DNA of 64,000 bases from Rugamonas sp. A1-17 (GCA_025548565.1 JAJLPB010000010.1:1-64000); one strand, 5' to 3'; counted from the first letter of the stretch, positions 41,860-51,170 are shown. The notes: generated by a model not told the origin, from the letters alone. Made by a program: numbers and translations.

Positions 41860-43635
41860 TCAGTTGTGTAACTTCACGCCAAAGCGCAGGGCCACGCCCA
41901 GGCCGATGGCCACCAGCGAAATATTGATGAACGATAGCGCCGCCACCAGGTCGGTGGAGCCGGTGGCCCACAGCGACACCAGCATCGCGCCTATCACCTC
42001 GGTGCCCGGCGAGAGCAGGTACACGCCGGTCGAATACTCACGCTCGAAGATCAGGAACACCATCAGCCACGCGCCCAGCAGGCCGTACTTGACCAATGGG
42101 ACGGTGACGTCGCGTGTCACCTGGCCGCGCGATGCGCCGACCGCGCGCGCCGCCTCCTCCAGCTCCGGCCCCACCTGCAGCAGCGCGGTGGAGATCAGGC
42201 GCATGCCGTAGGCCAGCCACACCACCGAATACGCCAGCCACAGGGCGAAGATGGTCGAGCGCAGCGAGCGCAGTACCGGGATCGCATGCTCGCTCAGCCA
42301 CAGGGCCGCGCCGTTGTCCATGCCCTTCAACATGCCATCGAGCCAGCTCGGGACGAACAGGAACACCCACAGGAAAGACAGGCCTGCCAGCAGGCCAGGA
42401 ATGGCGCGCGGCACCAGCACGCTGTAGTCCAGGAAGCGGGTGATGCCGTCCGGCTTGCGGTGCATGGCCAGCGCGATGGCGCAGTAGCAGATCACCGCGA
42501 AGGCGCCGCCGATCACACCGATCAGGATGGTGTTGAGGATGCCGCGCATCAGCGCCGGTTGCTCCATGATTTCGCGGAAGTGCTGCAGCGTCAGCACGTC
42601 ACGCAGGTTGACGCCCTCGCCCCAATACTGCACGAAGGAGCGCAGCACGATGCCCGACATCGGCATGATGATGGTGAACATCAGCCAGCCGAAGATCAGC
42701 GCGAAGGCCAGCCACTTCCATTTACCGAGCGGCATGGACTTCGAGCGCGCGCCCTTGCCCTTGATCGACACGAACTTGTTGGCCGACTTGAGCAGCCAGC
42801 GCTGGATCATCACCAGCGGCATCGTCACCATCACCAGGCAGACAGCGACAGCGGCCATCAGGTGGTAGGACGGCGTGCCCAGTTTGTTGGTCAGCTTGTA
42901 CAGGTAGGTCGCCAGCACCAGGTGCCCCTCCGGGTCGCCCAACACCAGCACCAGGCCGAACACCTCGAAGCCGAGGAAGAACACCAGCACCGCCGCATAC
43001 GCCAGCGCCGGGGTGATCATCGGCAGCGAGACGTTGAACATCACCTGCAGCGGCGAGGCGCCGGTCACGCGGGCCGCTTCCTCGACGTCGGAGCCCAGGC
43101 TTTTCAGCGCGGACGAGGCATACAGGTAGACATGCGGCACGTGCGTCAGGCCGGCGATCACCACGATGCTGGTGAAGGAGTAGATATTCCACGGGATGAA
43201 GCCGAGGATGTCCTTGGCCCACAGCGAGTAGAAGCCCACGGGGCCCATCGAGACCACGTAACCGAAGCCCATCACCATCGGCGAGACGAAGATCGGCACC
43301 AGCAGCATCGGCGCGATGAAGCCGCGGCCCGGCAGGTCGGTGCGTATCATCAGGAAGGCCAGCATGCCGCCCAGCGGCACGGCGATGGCGGTCAGGCCGG
43401 AGGCCAGCAGGAAGGCGTTCTTGAAGGCCACCGAGAAATCGGGATCCTCGAAGATGAAGCGGTACGCGTCCAGCCCAAGCTCCTTGGCGGGCATAAAGAA
43501 CGGCGCGTTCAAAAAGCTTTGATAGAAGATCAGCAGCAGCGGCAGGAAGATGGCGGTGGCGGCCAGCGTCACCACCACGCCGCGCGTCCAGTTGATGCCG
43601 CGCCGGCCGGAGCCGGAGAGAGTCAGAGTTTGCAT
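41860..43635 (-). CDS. ABC importer permease, double-length (FbpB-like)
   Basis: A 591-residue permease formed by two fused BPD_transp_1 halves with about 12 TM helices (first near residues 16-38). EAA-loop sequences appear as EEAARVTGASPLQVMF in the first half and EEAARAVGASRGQVTR in the second. This single-chain architecture is typical of ferric-iron (FbpB/SfuB) and 2-aminoethylphosphonate-type importers. It lies between the binding-protein and ATPase genes in one operon. Confidence 0.92.
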   Translation of the reverse strand: MQTLTLSGSGRRGINWTRGVVVTLAATAIFLPLLLIFYQSFLNAPFFMPAKELGLDAYRFIFEDPDFSVAFKNAFLLASGLTAIAVPLGGMLAFLMIRTDLPGRGFIAPMLLVPIFVSPMVMGFGYVVSMGPVGFYSLWAKDILGFIPWNIYSFTSIVVIAGLTHVPHVYLYASSALKSLGSDVEEAARVTGASPLQVMFNVSLPMITPALAYAAVLVFFLGFEVFGLVLVLGDPEGHLVLATYLYKLTNKLGTPSYHLMAAVAVCLVMVTMPLVMIQRWLLKSANKFVSIKGKGARSKSMPLGKWKWLAFALIFGWLMFTIIMPMSGIVLRSFVQYWGEGVNLRDVLTLQHFREIMEQPALMRGILNTILIGVIGGAFAVICYCAIALAMHRKPDGITRFLDYSVLVPRAIPGLLAGLSFLWVFLFVPSWLDGMLKGMDNGAALWLSEHAIPVLRSLRSTIFALWLAYSVVWLAYGMRLISTALLQVGPELEEAARAVGASRGQVTRDVTVPLVKYGLLGAWLMVFLIFEREYSTGVYLLSPGTEVIGAMLVSLWATGSTDLVAALSFINISLVAIGLGVALRFGVKLHN

Positions 43636-43716
43636 AGGAATTCCGTTTTGTACGTACGCGTGCGGGCACCCGGCCCGCTGGTCAGCGGGCGGGTTTTACG
43701 GCGAGTGAGACTTTAC

Positions 43717-44805
43717 TTACTTCTTGCCTGCGGTTTCTTTCCACTGCTTGAGGAAGGCCATGCGTTTGGCCGGTCCCAGGAACTGCAGCACGATAGGATG
43801 AACCGGCACCGGCTTGATGTTGTCCTTGCCGATCTGCTTGATCAGGTCCGCCGACGTGGTCTCGCCGGTGACGTCGGCGCGGATCGCGAACAGCTTGGAT
43901 TCGTTGGCGATGATGGTCTGGCCGCGGTGCGACAGCAGGTAGTCCAGCCACAACTTGGCGGCGTTGACGTTCTTGGCGGCCTTGTTGATGAAGAAGACGC
44001 GCGACAGGATCAGCGTGTAATCCTTCGGCAGCACCACGCCGATCGACGGATCGGTCTTGGCGCGCACCAGCGCGTAGGAGCCCAGCACGTTGTAGCCGAT
44101 CAGGTTCTCGCCCGACGAGATACGCTCCATCATGGTGCCGGTGGACGACTGCACGCGCACCTTGGCTTCGCCGAAGGCGTTCTCCAGTTCCAGGAACTTC
44201 GGATTTTCGCGCGCGTCCTGGGTCATGAACATGAAGCCGACACCGGACTTCTCGATGTCGTAGGTGGTGACCTTGTCCTTGAACTTGGGCTGCGTAATGA
44301 GCTTGGCGAATTCGGCGTGCGTGTGCGGCACTTCCTTGGCGTCCATCAGGCGCTTGTTGTAGACGATGGCGGCCGGCTCGAAGGTGGTGCCGTAGGCCTG
44401 GTCGTCCCATACCGCCCAGCCGGGGATCTTGGACGCTTCGACCGATTTGTATTTGAGCGCGTAGCCATCGGAGGCCAGGCGCATTTGCAGGTCCATCGCG
44501 GACGACCACATGGCGTCGGCGGTATTGCCGCCGGCCGCCACTTCGGAGATGAAGCGGTTGTACACCTCGGTGGAGTTCATGTCGTTGTATTCGACGGTGA
44601 TGCCGGGGTACAGCGCGTTGAAGTCCTTGATCAGCGGCTGGGTGGCCTTGCTGTCCGTTGCGCCGTAGATCACCAGCTTGCCCTCTTTCTTGGCGCCGTC
44701 GATGATCTTCTGGTAGTCGGCGGGATATCCGGCTGGCACCTGTGCGAAGGCGGCGCTTGCAAACAGGGTGGCGCATGCAGCGGCCAAAGTCGTTTTCAAC
44801 ATCAT
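43717..44805 (-). CDS. ABC importer substrate-binding protein (FbpA-like)
   Basis: A 362-residue periplasmic protein with a signal peptide ending SAAFAQ (about residue 22) and a family-1 extracellular solute-binding fold (LVIYGATDSKATQPLIKDF). It has the layout of iron/anion-binding FbpA-type proteins, but the Fe-ligand tyrosine pair cannot be assigned by eye. The start at 44805 (MMLK) is preceded by a GGAGAC-like site. It is the second gene in the run that begins with the TctC-like receptor at 45809. Confidence 0.9.
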   Translation of the reverse strand: MMLKTTLAAACATLFASAAFAQVPAGYPADYQKIIDGAKKEGKLVIYGATDSKATQPLIKDFNALYPGITVEYNDMNSTEVYNRFISEVAAGGNTADAMWSSAMDLQMRLASDGYALKYKSVEASKIPGWAVWDDQAYGTTFEPAAIVYNKRLMDAKEVPHTHAEFAKLITQPKFKDKVTTYDIEKSGVGFMFMTQDARENPKFLELENAFGEAKVRVQSSTGTMMERISSGENLIGYNVLGSYALVRAKTDPSIGVVLPKDYTLILSRVFFINKAAKNVNAAKLWLDYLLSHRGQTIIANESKLFAIRADVTGETTSADLIKQIGKDNIKPVPVHPIVLQFLGPAKRMAFLKQWKETAGKK

Positions 44806-44837
44806 TTTTGTCTCCGTCGTTTTATAGGTATTGGTGT

Positions 44838-45809
44838 TCAGCGCACCAGACCGAATTCGGCGGCGCGCCTGCCGTAATCGTCCACGGCCTTTTTTACATA
44901 TGCTGCCAACGCATCGCCGGTCAGCCCAAACGGGAACAGACCCGACGCCGCGCGCATTTGCGCGAACTGCGGACTGGCCAGCACCCGGTCGAAACTCGCG
45001 ACCCAGTGCCGATAATCCGCATCCGGCACTTGTGGCCCCATCCACAGACCCCGGATGATAGGCCACACCACATCGATGCCCTGCTCGCGCGCCGTCGGCA
45101 CATTCGCCAACACGCCCGGCAGGCGGTGCTCGGCCAGGATCGCCAGCACCCTGGTATTGCCGCCGGCCGCGTACAGCGTCGCCTCGCTGGCGTCGCCGGA
45201 CACCACCTGCACCAGGTTGGCGTGCATCGCGGCAAAGGCCTCGCCGCCGCCCTCCAGCGCCACGAAACGCAGCACCTTCGGATCGACGCCTGCGGCCTTG
45301 ACCACCAACGCCATCTTCAGCCAATCCTGGCTGCCGATGGTGCCGGAGACGCCGATCAGCACCCTCTCCGGATGATCCTTCAGCGCCGCCACCAGCTGCC
45401 CCAGTGTCTTGTAGGGCGAATCGGCGCGCACCGCGATCATGCCGTAGTCGGCGCCCAGCGCCGCCACCCAGCGCACATCGGAAGACGTGGCCTTGCCGAA
45501 CTTGCCCTGCGCCAGATTGAGCAGCGAGCCGCCCGAAAAAGCCACCAGCGTGTTCGGCTCCGCACGGCGCTGCGACACCAGCGAATGCCAGGCCACCGCG
45601 CCGATCCCGCCCGGCAGATAGCTGATATGCATATCCGACGGCGGCGGCTTCGGCGTGCCGCTCAAGCCCTGCAAACCCTTTTGCGCCAGCTTGCAGGTAA
45701 GGTCCATCGCGCCGCCCGGCTTGGACGGAACGATGCACTCCAGGCCTGCCGCTTGCGCTGCAGCGCTTAGCAAGAGCGCGGCAATCAAAGCCAGCAAAAC
45801 TTTAGTCAT
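44838..45809 (-). CDS. tripartite tricarboxylate transporter receptor (TctC/Bug family)
   Basis: A 323-residue periplasmic binding protein with a signal peptide ending AAQA (about residue 20) and the Bug-family fold. It has a PSKPGGAMDLTCKLA-type ligand loop and VGVSGTIGSQDWL. Such receptors bind carboxylates and normally feed TctA/TctB permeases, which are absent here. It lies 32 bases upstream of an Fbp-like ABC operon on the same strand. It may serve that importer, work with a distant TctAB, or act as a sensor for the TctDE-like pair at 47186-49413. Confidence 0.88.
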   Translation of the reverse strand: MTKVLLALIAALLLSAAAQAAGLECIVPSKPGGAMDLTCKLAQKGLQGLSGTPKPPPSDMHISYLPGGIGAVAWHSLVSQRRAEPNTLVAFSGGSLLNLAQGKFGKATSSDVRWVAALGADYGMIAVRADSPYKTLGQLVAALKDHPERVLIGVSGTIGSQDWLKMALVVKAAGVDPKVLRFVALEGGGEAFAAMHANLVQVVSGDASEATLYAAGGNTRVLAILAEHRLPGVLANVPTAREQGIDVVWPIIRGLWMGPQVPDADYRHWVASFDRVLASPQFAQMRAASGLFPFGLTGDALAAYVKKAVDDYGRRAAEFGLVR

Positions 45810-45856
45810 CTTGGTAGGTATCTTAGAACGGTGAAGCTTTCAAAGCGCTTTCAGAA

Positions 45857-45884
45857 CGCGGCATTTTCAGTAAAAAACGCCGCG
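45857..45884 (-). terminator. hairpin after the porin gene, possible terminator
   Basis: Arms CGCGGC/GCCGCG plus an A/T-paired extension lie 15 bases past the porin stop on the minus strand. No clear U tract follows, so termination efficiency is uncertain. It sits between the porin and the TctC-like gene. Confidence 0.35.
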
Positions 45885-45898
45885 CTCTTTTCCTCGGC

Positions 45899-46966
45899 TT
45901 AGAAGCGGTGCTGCATGCCGACGACCAGGCCATGCTGGCTGGTGCCGAAGCCGGCATCGTCGCGCGACAGGCCGGTCAGCTGGCCATTCTTGGACTTGAC
46001 GTAGGCAGCCGACACATGCAGGTCGGTGCGCTTGGACAGTGCGTAGCGATAGCGCACCACGTACATGGTTGGATCGGCATCCTTGCCGGCGGCGACGTTC
46101 TTGACGTTGACGTGGTAGATCGCGCCGGTCAGCGTGGTGACGGCGTTGGCCTTGTAGGCGATACCGGCCCAGGTGGTGGTGGCGTCGACGTCGGCGGTCA
46201 GCGCCTTGCCGGCGACCAGTTTGTAATCGCGCACCACGCCGAACAGTTTCAGCGGGCCGTTCTCGTAGTTCGCGCCCAGGTGCCAGACGGTGTTCTTGTC
46301 ACGGTTGCCGGTCGCGGGAACGGTGTTGCCGTTGGCACGCTCCCAGGTCGCCATCAGGTTCACAGCGCCCAGATGGTAGGCGCCGGTGAAGCCGTATTTG
46401 GCGCTGTCCTGCGCGCCGGTGGTCTGTTCGCCGGCGCCGTAGGTGGCGCCGAACTTGAAGTCGCCAACCGTGCCGGCGTACTTGATCAGGTTATCGTAGG
46501 CGGTGGTGAAGCCGTATTTGCTAGGGCCGGTCGCGGGACCCGAAGTGGCCCACGAGTAGTAAGGCGCAAAGCCCATCGGATCGTAGGAGATCACGGTGTC
46601 GTACACGCTGGTGAACGAGCGGCCGATGACCACGCGGCCGAAGGCGCCTTCCAGGCCGACGTTGGCCTGGCGTTTGAACAGCGTACCGTCCTGCGCGCCG
46701 GTGTCCATCAGGATGCCGCCTTCCAGGTTGAAGACGGCTTTCAGGCCGCCGCCCAGGTCTTCGGTGCCACGCAGGCCCCAACGCGAAGTGTTCATGCCGC
46801 CCGAGATCACGCTGGTCTGGCTGCCGCCGGTTGCCGATTTGTTATTGGCCGTTTCCACGCCCATGTCCAGCAGACCGTAGACCTGCACGTTCGATTGGGC
46901 GTGAGCGGCGCCGCCAGCGGCTGCCGCCAATGCCATGATAGCGAGGGTCAACGAGGTTTTCTTCAT
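45899..46966 (-). CDS. general porin (Gram-negative, Bordetella/Burkholderia type)
   Basis: A 355-residue outer-membrane porin with a signal peptide (MKKTSLTLAIMALAAAAG... cleaved after AHA, residue 23). It has the start SNVQVYGLLDMGVE, many alternating beta-strands (16-strand barrel size) and the terminal VVGMQHRF ending in Phe. The start at 46966 follows GGAGAC. It would admit small anions. It is divergent from the TctD-like regulator gene, so those regulators may control it. An inverted repeat lies upstream at 47000-47020. Confidence 0.93.
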   Translation of the reverse strand: MKKTSLTLAIMALAAAAGGAAHAQSNVQVYGLLDMGVETANNKSATGGSQTSVISGGMNTSRWGLRGTEDLGGGLKAVFNLEGGILMDTGAQDGTLFKRQANVGLEGAFGRVVIGRSFTSVYDTVISYDPMGFAPYYSWATSGPATGPSKYGFTTAYDNLIKYAGTVGDFKFGATYGAGEQTTGAQDSAKYGFTGAYHLGAVNLMATWERANGNTVPATGNRDKNTVWHLGANYENGPLKLFGVVRDYKLVAGKALTADVDATTTWAGIAYKANAVTTLTGAIYHVNVKNVAAGKDADPTMYVVRYRYALSKRTDLHVSAAYVKSKNGQLTGLSRDDAGFGTSQHGLVVGMQHRF

Positions 46967-46999
46967 GTATGTCTCCAGAGGGATATAGTTATTTGTGAC

Positions 47000-47020
47000 G
47001 CCTGATCGGTGCAATCAGGC
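47000..47020. promoter_or_regulatory. inverted repeat GCCTGAT-N7-ATCAGGC upstream of porin
   Basis: A perfect 7-bp inverted repeat with a 7-base spacer lies 34 bases upstream of the porin ATG, in the region shared with the divergent response-regulator gene. It may be an operator, or a 5' UTR hairpin of the porin mRNA. Confidence 0.5.
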
Positions 47021-47185
47021 TGCCACTATAGGAGTCACTTCCTTTCAATTACCTTTCACTGCTACTTCGGCACGGATTCCTGTCGTCCGTGCACCACAAA
47101 ACAGGCGGGGACTTCCCTTTTGAGGCGGCTGCGCCCATGATTCTGGCCTTACACTGAACTTATTTCATGGGGTTGGCAAGAATTT

Positions 47186-47911
47186 ATGCGCATTCTGTTA
47201 GTTGAAGACCACACCGAGTTATCGCATTGGCTGTCCAAAGCCCTGCGCGACGCCAATCTGACGGTGGAATGCGCGGACAATGGCGCCGATGCCGACGCCC
47301 TCCTTCATACGCAGGATTACGCTCTGGTGATCCTCGACCTGACCTTGCCGCGCATGGACGGCCTTGAAGTGCTCAAGCGCCTGCGCGCGCGCGGCGGCCC
47401 GCGCGGCCAGACTCCCGTGCTGATACTGACCGCGCGCGGCGGCCTGGAAGACCGGGTACAGGGCCTGAACCTGGGCGCCGACGACTACCTGGCCAAGCCC
47501 TTCGAACTGGCCGAACTGGAGGCGCGCGTGAAAGCGCTGCTGCGCCGCAGCGTCGGCAACGAGTCGCTGGTGCACAGCTGCGGCGCGCTCAGTTTCGACA
47601 CCGTCACGCGCATGTTCACCTACGCCGGCGTCCCGCTGGCGCTGACGCCGCGCGAACACGCGGTGCTGGAGACGCTGATCACGCGCTCCGGCCGCGCTGT
47701 CTCCAAGGAGAAGCTGTTCGACGAAGTGTTCGCGCTGGCGGACGACGCCAACCTCGATGCGATCGAGCTGTATATCCACCGCGTGCGCAAGAAGCTCGAC
47801 ATCGCCGCGCCGGATGCCGCCGTCATCACCACGCTGCGCGGCATCGGCTACCTGCTGCAGCCACGGCCCGCGCCCATTCCCGCGCCGGCCGGCGGCGCCA
47901 AGGGCGGCTGA
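47186..47911 (+). CDS. OmpR-family response regulator (TctD-like)
   Basis: A 241-residue regulator with a receiver domain (LLVEDHTEL; acceptor Asp in VILDLTLPRMDG; KPF at the conserved Lys) and a C-terminal winged helix (about 125-225; TPREHAVLETLITRSGR). It is followed 2 bases later by its kinase. TctD-type regulators control tricarboxylate uptake genes, which matches the TctC-like receptor and porin upstream on the other strand. Confidence 0.92.
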   Translation: MRILLVEDHTELSHWLSKALRDANLTVECADNGADADALLHTQDYALVILDLTLPRMDGLEVLKRLRARGGPRGQTPVLILTARGGLEDRVQGLNLGADDYLAKPFELAELEARVKALLRRSVGNESLVHSCGALSFDTVTRMFTYAGVPLALTPREHAVLETLITRSGRAVSKEKLFDEVFALADDANLDAIELYIHRVRKKLDIAAPDAAVITTLRGIGYLLQPRPAPIPAPAGGAKGG

Positions 47912-47913
47912 CG

Positions 47914-49413
47914 TTGACCAGGGCCGGCCTCCGCACGCCGTGGCTGCATCAGCTGGCGCGCCGCCTCGGACCCGGCGCCGCACTGGGCAGCCTGCGCGGC
48001 CAGCTGCTGCGCTGGTTGCTGGGGCCCTTGCTGGTGCTGGTGGCGTTGAACACCCTGTCGGTCTACCACAACGCGCTGGACGCCGCCGATGTCGCCTACG
48101 ACCGCTCGCTGCTGGCCTCCACGCGCGCGCTGGCCGAACGCGTCTCCATCGTCGACGGCAAGGTGGTGGCGGACGTGCCCTACGTGGCGCTGGACAGCTT
48201 CGAGACCGATACGCTGGGCCGCATCTACTACAAGGTCACCGGCATCAACGGCGAGACCGTGTCCGGATATGCCGACCTGCCGCCGGTGCCGGCCAACGTG
48301 CCGCGCTCGGAGGCCTATCCGGCGCTGGTGCGCTTCTATCACGCCAACTACAACGGCCAGCCGGTGCGCATCGCCGCGCTGCTGCAGCCGGTGTACGACA
48401 GTTCGATGCGCGGCATCGCGCTGATCCAGGTTGGCGAAACGCTGGAGGCGCGGCGCGGCCTGTCCAACCAGATCCTGTTCGACACCCTGGCATGGCAAGC
48501 CTTGCTGCTGCTGGCGGTGGCGCTGCTGGTGTGGTTCGCCGTGCGGCTGGTGCTGCAACCGCTGATGCGGCTGAAGATCGCCGTGGAGACGCGCAGCCTG
48601 AATGATCCCTCCGACGTCGATCCGACGCTGGTGCACAAGGAGGTGCGGCCGCTGGTGGCGGCGATGAACAGCTCCCGTTCGCGCCTGCACATATTGATCA
48701 GCAGCCAGCGCCGCTTCATCGCCGACGCCTCGCACCAGCTGCGCACACCGCTGACGGTGTTGAAGACCCAGGCCGAACTGGCGCTGCGCGAATGCGACCG
48801 GCCCGGCGCCGATCCGCAAGCCACGCGCGCCGCGCTGCGCGAGATCGTCCACAGCATCGCCGCCACCACCGATTCGACGGTCAACCTGGCCAACCGGCTG
48901 CTGACGCTGGCCCGCATCGAACATGGCGGCGACGCCGACGGCGCGGTGGCCCAGTCGGAGCCAGTCTCGCTGCGCGACGTCGCGCGCCAAGTCGGGCTGG
49001 AGATGGCGATGGCGGCGGTAGCCAAGCAGATCGACCTGGCGCTGGAGGCGGACAGCGAATGCGTGGTGCACGGGCAGGCCTTGCTGCTGCACGAGATGAT
49101 CGCCAACCTGGTGGACAACGCCTTGCGCTACACGCCGCAGGGCGGCACGGTGACGCTGCGGGTGCTGCCCTACATGAGCGGCGTGGTGCTGGAGGTGGAA
49201 GACAGCGGCCAGGGCATCGCACCGGCCGAGCGCGAACGGGTGTTCGCGCCCTTCTACCGCGCCGCCGCCACGCTGGAGCGCAACCCCGGCGGCGCCGGCC
49301 TGGGCCTGGCCATCGTGCGCGACATCGCCACGCTGCACGGCGCCGCCATCGCGCTGGACGACGCCAGCGGCGGCCAGGGCCTCAAAGTCACCGTCACCTT
49401 CTCCCGCGCCTGA
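47914..49413 (+). CDS. membrane sensor histidine kinase (TctE-like)
   Basis: A 499-residue kinase with TM1 (about 28-48), a periplasmic 2CSK_N-type sensor domain (about 50-185), TM2 (about 190-212), HAMP-like linker, HisKA with DASHQLRTPL, and HATPase_c with N-box NLVDNALRYTP and GAGLGLAIV. It appears to start at TTG (47914), 2 bases after the TctD-like stop. It would phosphorylate that regulator in response to a carboxylate. Confidence 0.9.
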   Translation: MTRAGLRTPWLHQLARRLGPGAALGSLRGQLLRWLLGPLLVLVALNTLSVYHNALDAADVAYDRSLLASTRALAERVSIVDGKVVADVPYVALDSFETDTLGRIYYKVTGINGETVSGYADLPPVPANVPRSEAYPALVRFYHANYNGQPVRIAALLQPVYDSSMRGIALIQVGETLEARRGLSNQILFDTLAWQALLLLAVALLVWFAVRLVLQPLMRLKIAVETRSLNDPSDVDPTLVHKEVRPLVAAMNSSRSRLHILISSQRRFIADASHQLRTPLTVLKTQAELALRECDRPGADPQATRAALREIVHSIAATTDSTVNLANRLLTLARIEHGGDADGAVAQSEPVSLRDVARQVGLEMAMAAVAKQIDLALEADSECVVHGQALLLHEMIANLVDNALRYTPQGGTVTLRVLPYMSGVVLEVEDSGQGIAPAERERVFAPFYRAAATLERNPGGAGLGLAIVRDIATLHGAAIALDDASGGQGLKVTVTFSRA

Positions 49414-49486
49414 CCCGCCAGCGCCGCTGCGGTAAAATACGGCCTATCGCCTCCGGCGTCCCCGCATCACACCAAGGAATAAGTAC

Positions 49487-49828
49487 ATGATCACCAAAGA
49501 AGACATGGTCGAGCTGTTTGCCGACATGAAGCAGAACGCGCCGTGGGATAGTTCCAAGCCGCTGTTGTGGGGCTATTTTTTCGCCGACCCGACCAAGGGC
49601 AAACTAGAAAGCGCCTCGGCGCAATTGAAGGCCAAGGGCTACCAGGTGGTCGGCATCTACGACTCCGAGCCGGAAGGCGAAACGCCGGCGCTGTGGTGGC
49701 TGCACGTTGAAAAAGTCGAAAAGCACACCGCCGACACCCTGCACGCTCGCAACCAGGAGTTCTACAAGTTCGCCGAGGAGCACCAGCTCGAATCCTACGA
49801 CGGCATGGACGTCGGTCCCGCCGCCTGA
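49487..49828 (+). CDS. rraB: ribonuclease E inhibitor RraB family protein
   Basis: A 113-residue protein matching the RraB family: an N-terminal helix (MITKEDMVELFADMKQ), KPLLWGYFF, then AKGYQVVGIYDSEPEG and WWLHVEKVEKHT. In E. coli RraB binds RNase E and changes its substrate choice. Family membership is by overall pattern. The gene is monocistronic, with AAGGAATAAG before the start, and converges on a truncated YciI gene. Confidence 0.8.
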   Translation: MITKEDMVELFADMKQNAPWDSSKPLLWGYFFADPTKGKLESASAQLKAKGYQVVGIYDSEPEGETPALWWLHVEKVEKHTADTLHARNQEFYKFAEEHQLESYDGMDVGPAA

Positions 49829-50059
49829 TTACAGCAAGGCCGCCAGCGCCGGATGGTGTTTGGTGGCCGTGAACTCCGTTACCTGATAGCTGGCGATCCC
49901 GTTCCGCGCGAACGGGTCCAGTGCCAGCAGGCCGTCCAGCTCCGCGCGCGACAGCTTTCCACTCACGATAATCACACCGCCGTCGCGCGGATTCTCGGGC
50001 CCCGAAGCATAGCGGTAGTTGGAAAATAGTCCGCTGCCATGTTTTCCTTCAAACGGCCC
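49829..50059 (-). pseudogene. 5'-truncated YciI-like protein gene
   Basis: A minus-strand frame with no usable ATG start encodes the C-terminal about 70 residues of a YciI family protein: YASGPENPRDGGVIIVSG, SRAELDGLLALDPF, then a KHHPALAALL C terminus. The first about 30 residues of the family are missing. An in-frame TAG at 50062-50060 closes the frame upstream, and the S41 peptidase stop lies only about 20 bases further. The head of the gene was therefore lost by a rearrangement whose junction is at about 50040-50082. Confidence 0.75.
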
Positions 50060-50081
50060 CTACGGTAGAGTCCTCGCACGC

Positions 50082-51134
50082 TTAGCGATCCGCAGCCACA
50101 TGTGGGGCGCCGCCCTTAAGTTGTCGCTGCATCAGGTCTTTGGCCGCCGCGAGAGCATCGTCCACCTTTGCCTCGACATCCGGGATGACACCCACGCCCT
50201 CCCAGTTGGTATGGGTGATAGGGCTGATCGAGCGCCTGCTGGGTATGAATGCGGCAAAGTGCTCGCTGAGACGATAGGGGCGCGAAGCGTTGGCGCCGCC
50301 CCAGGTGCGTTCGCCGATCACCTTGGCGCGTTTTAGCGCCTGCAATTGGTACGCGAACGATTCGGCGGCGGACTTCGTCTCGGGACCCGCCAGGATCAGG
50401 ACCGGCTTCTTGCCGCCATAGCGTTTGCCGTCAAGCTTATCCTGCGTCCAATACTGCGTGGTGATGCCGGTCGAACGTTCCCAGGTGTCGTCGAGGCGGG
50501 TGCGCTCGTCGACCAGATAGCTGATCAATAGCGCCACCGAGTCTCCCCCGCCACCGCCGTTGTCGCGCAGATCGATGATGAGGCCATCGGTGTCGGCGAG
50601 TTCGTTCATCGCCGCGGCGTACTTGTCGGATACGAGGAAAACCGGCCCGAAGGAGGAGATACGCAGGTAGCCGATATCGGGGCCAAGGTGATCAATCTTT
50701 TCCACGCCAAGGTTAGATGTGCGGACCCTTTCAAGCACGGCGGGCGGCACCTGTTTTTCCCATTCCACCCGCGTGCGGGGTGGCGGCGGCATTGCGTCGT
50801 CGGGCGGCACAGGGCGGGCGCTGACATCGATGAACATGTGCTTGTCGTGGACCGCGCCATCAATGTCATCCAGCAGCTGTTTGGCCAGCTGCTTGCCGTC
50901 CGTGATCCCATCGTACTTGCCCTCGCGCTGGTTCTTGCGCAAAACGATCCCGGCCTGTTGGGCCTTGTCTGGAAAAACGTAATTGGCATTCAGCTTGGCA
51001 ACCAGCGTATCGATGACCTCCAGCCGGGTCGCCGGGTCGACCGCCACCGTCGGCGGCGACGGGGGCGTGCTGGCGATTGCGCCGGTCACGGCCAGCGATA
51101 ACAAAGACAGTGTGGCTATCCATTTCATGTTCAC
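50082..51134 (-). CDS. S41-family peptidase (secreted)
   Basis: A 350-residue protein with a signal peptide (ALTGAIAS-like end near residue 22), a helical N-terminal part (about 35-125), and a C-terminal IRBP/tricorn-type protease domain. GLIIDLRDNGGGGGDS (about 184-199) precedes the catalytic Ser255 in KSAAES and the WGGA strand. There is no PDZ domain. AAGGAAAA lies just before the start. It abuts the truncated YciI gene. The next gene upstream on the strand is a LytTR regulator 36 bases away. Confidence 0.88.
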   Translation of the reverse strand: MNMKWIATLSLLSLAVTGAIASTPPSPPTVAVDPATRLEVIDTLVAKLNANYVFPDKAQQAGIVLRKNQREGKYDGITDGKQLAKQLLDDIDGAVHDKHMFIDVSARPVPPDDAMPPPPRTRVEWEKQVPPAVLERVRTSNLGVEKIDHLGPDIGYLRISSFGPVFLVSDKYAAAMNELADTDGLIIDLRDNGGGGGDSVALLISYLVDERTRLDDTWERSTGITTQYWTQDKLDGKRYGGKKPVLILAGPETKSAAESFAYQLQALKRAKVIGERTWGGANASRPYRLSEHFAAFIPSRRSISPITHTNWEGVGVIPDVEAKVDDALAAAKDLMQRQLKGGAPHVAADR

Positions 51135-51170
51135 TATTTTCCTTTCACATCGATATGTGGAAACAAGTTG

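Noticed and set aside
42286..44877. 863-residue open frame opposite the ABC permease and binding protein
   Set aside because: Spans two real genes and their intergenic gap and has no recognisable domain, so it is an antisense artefact.
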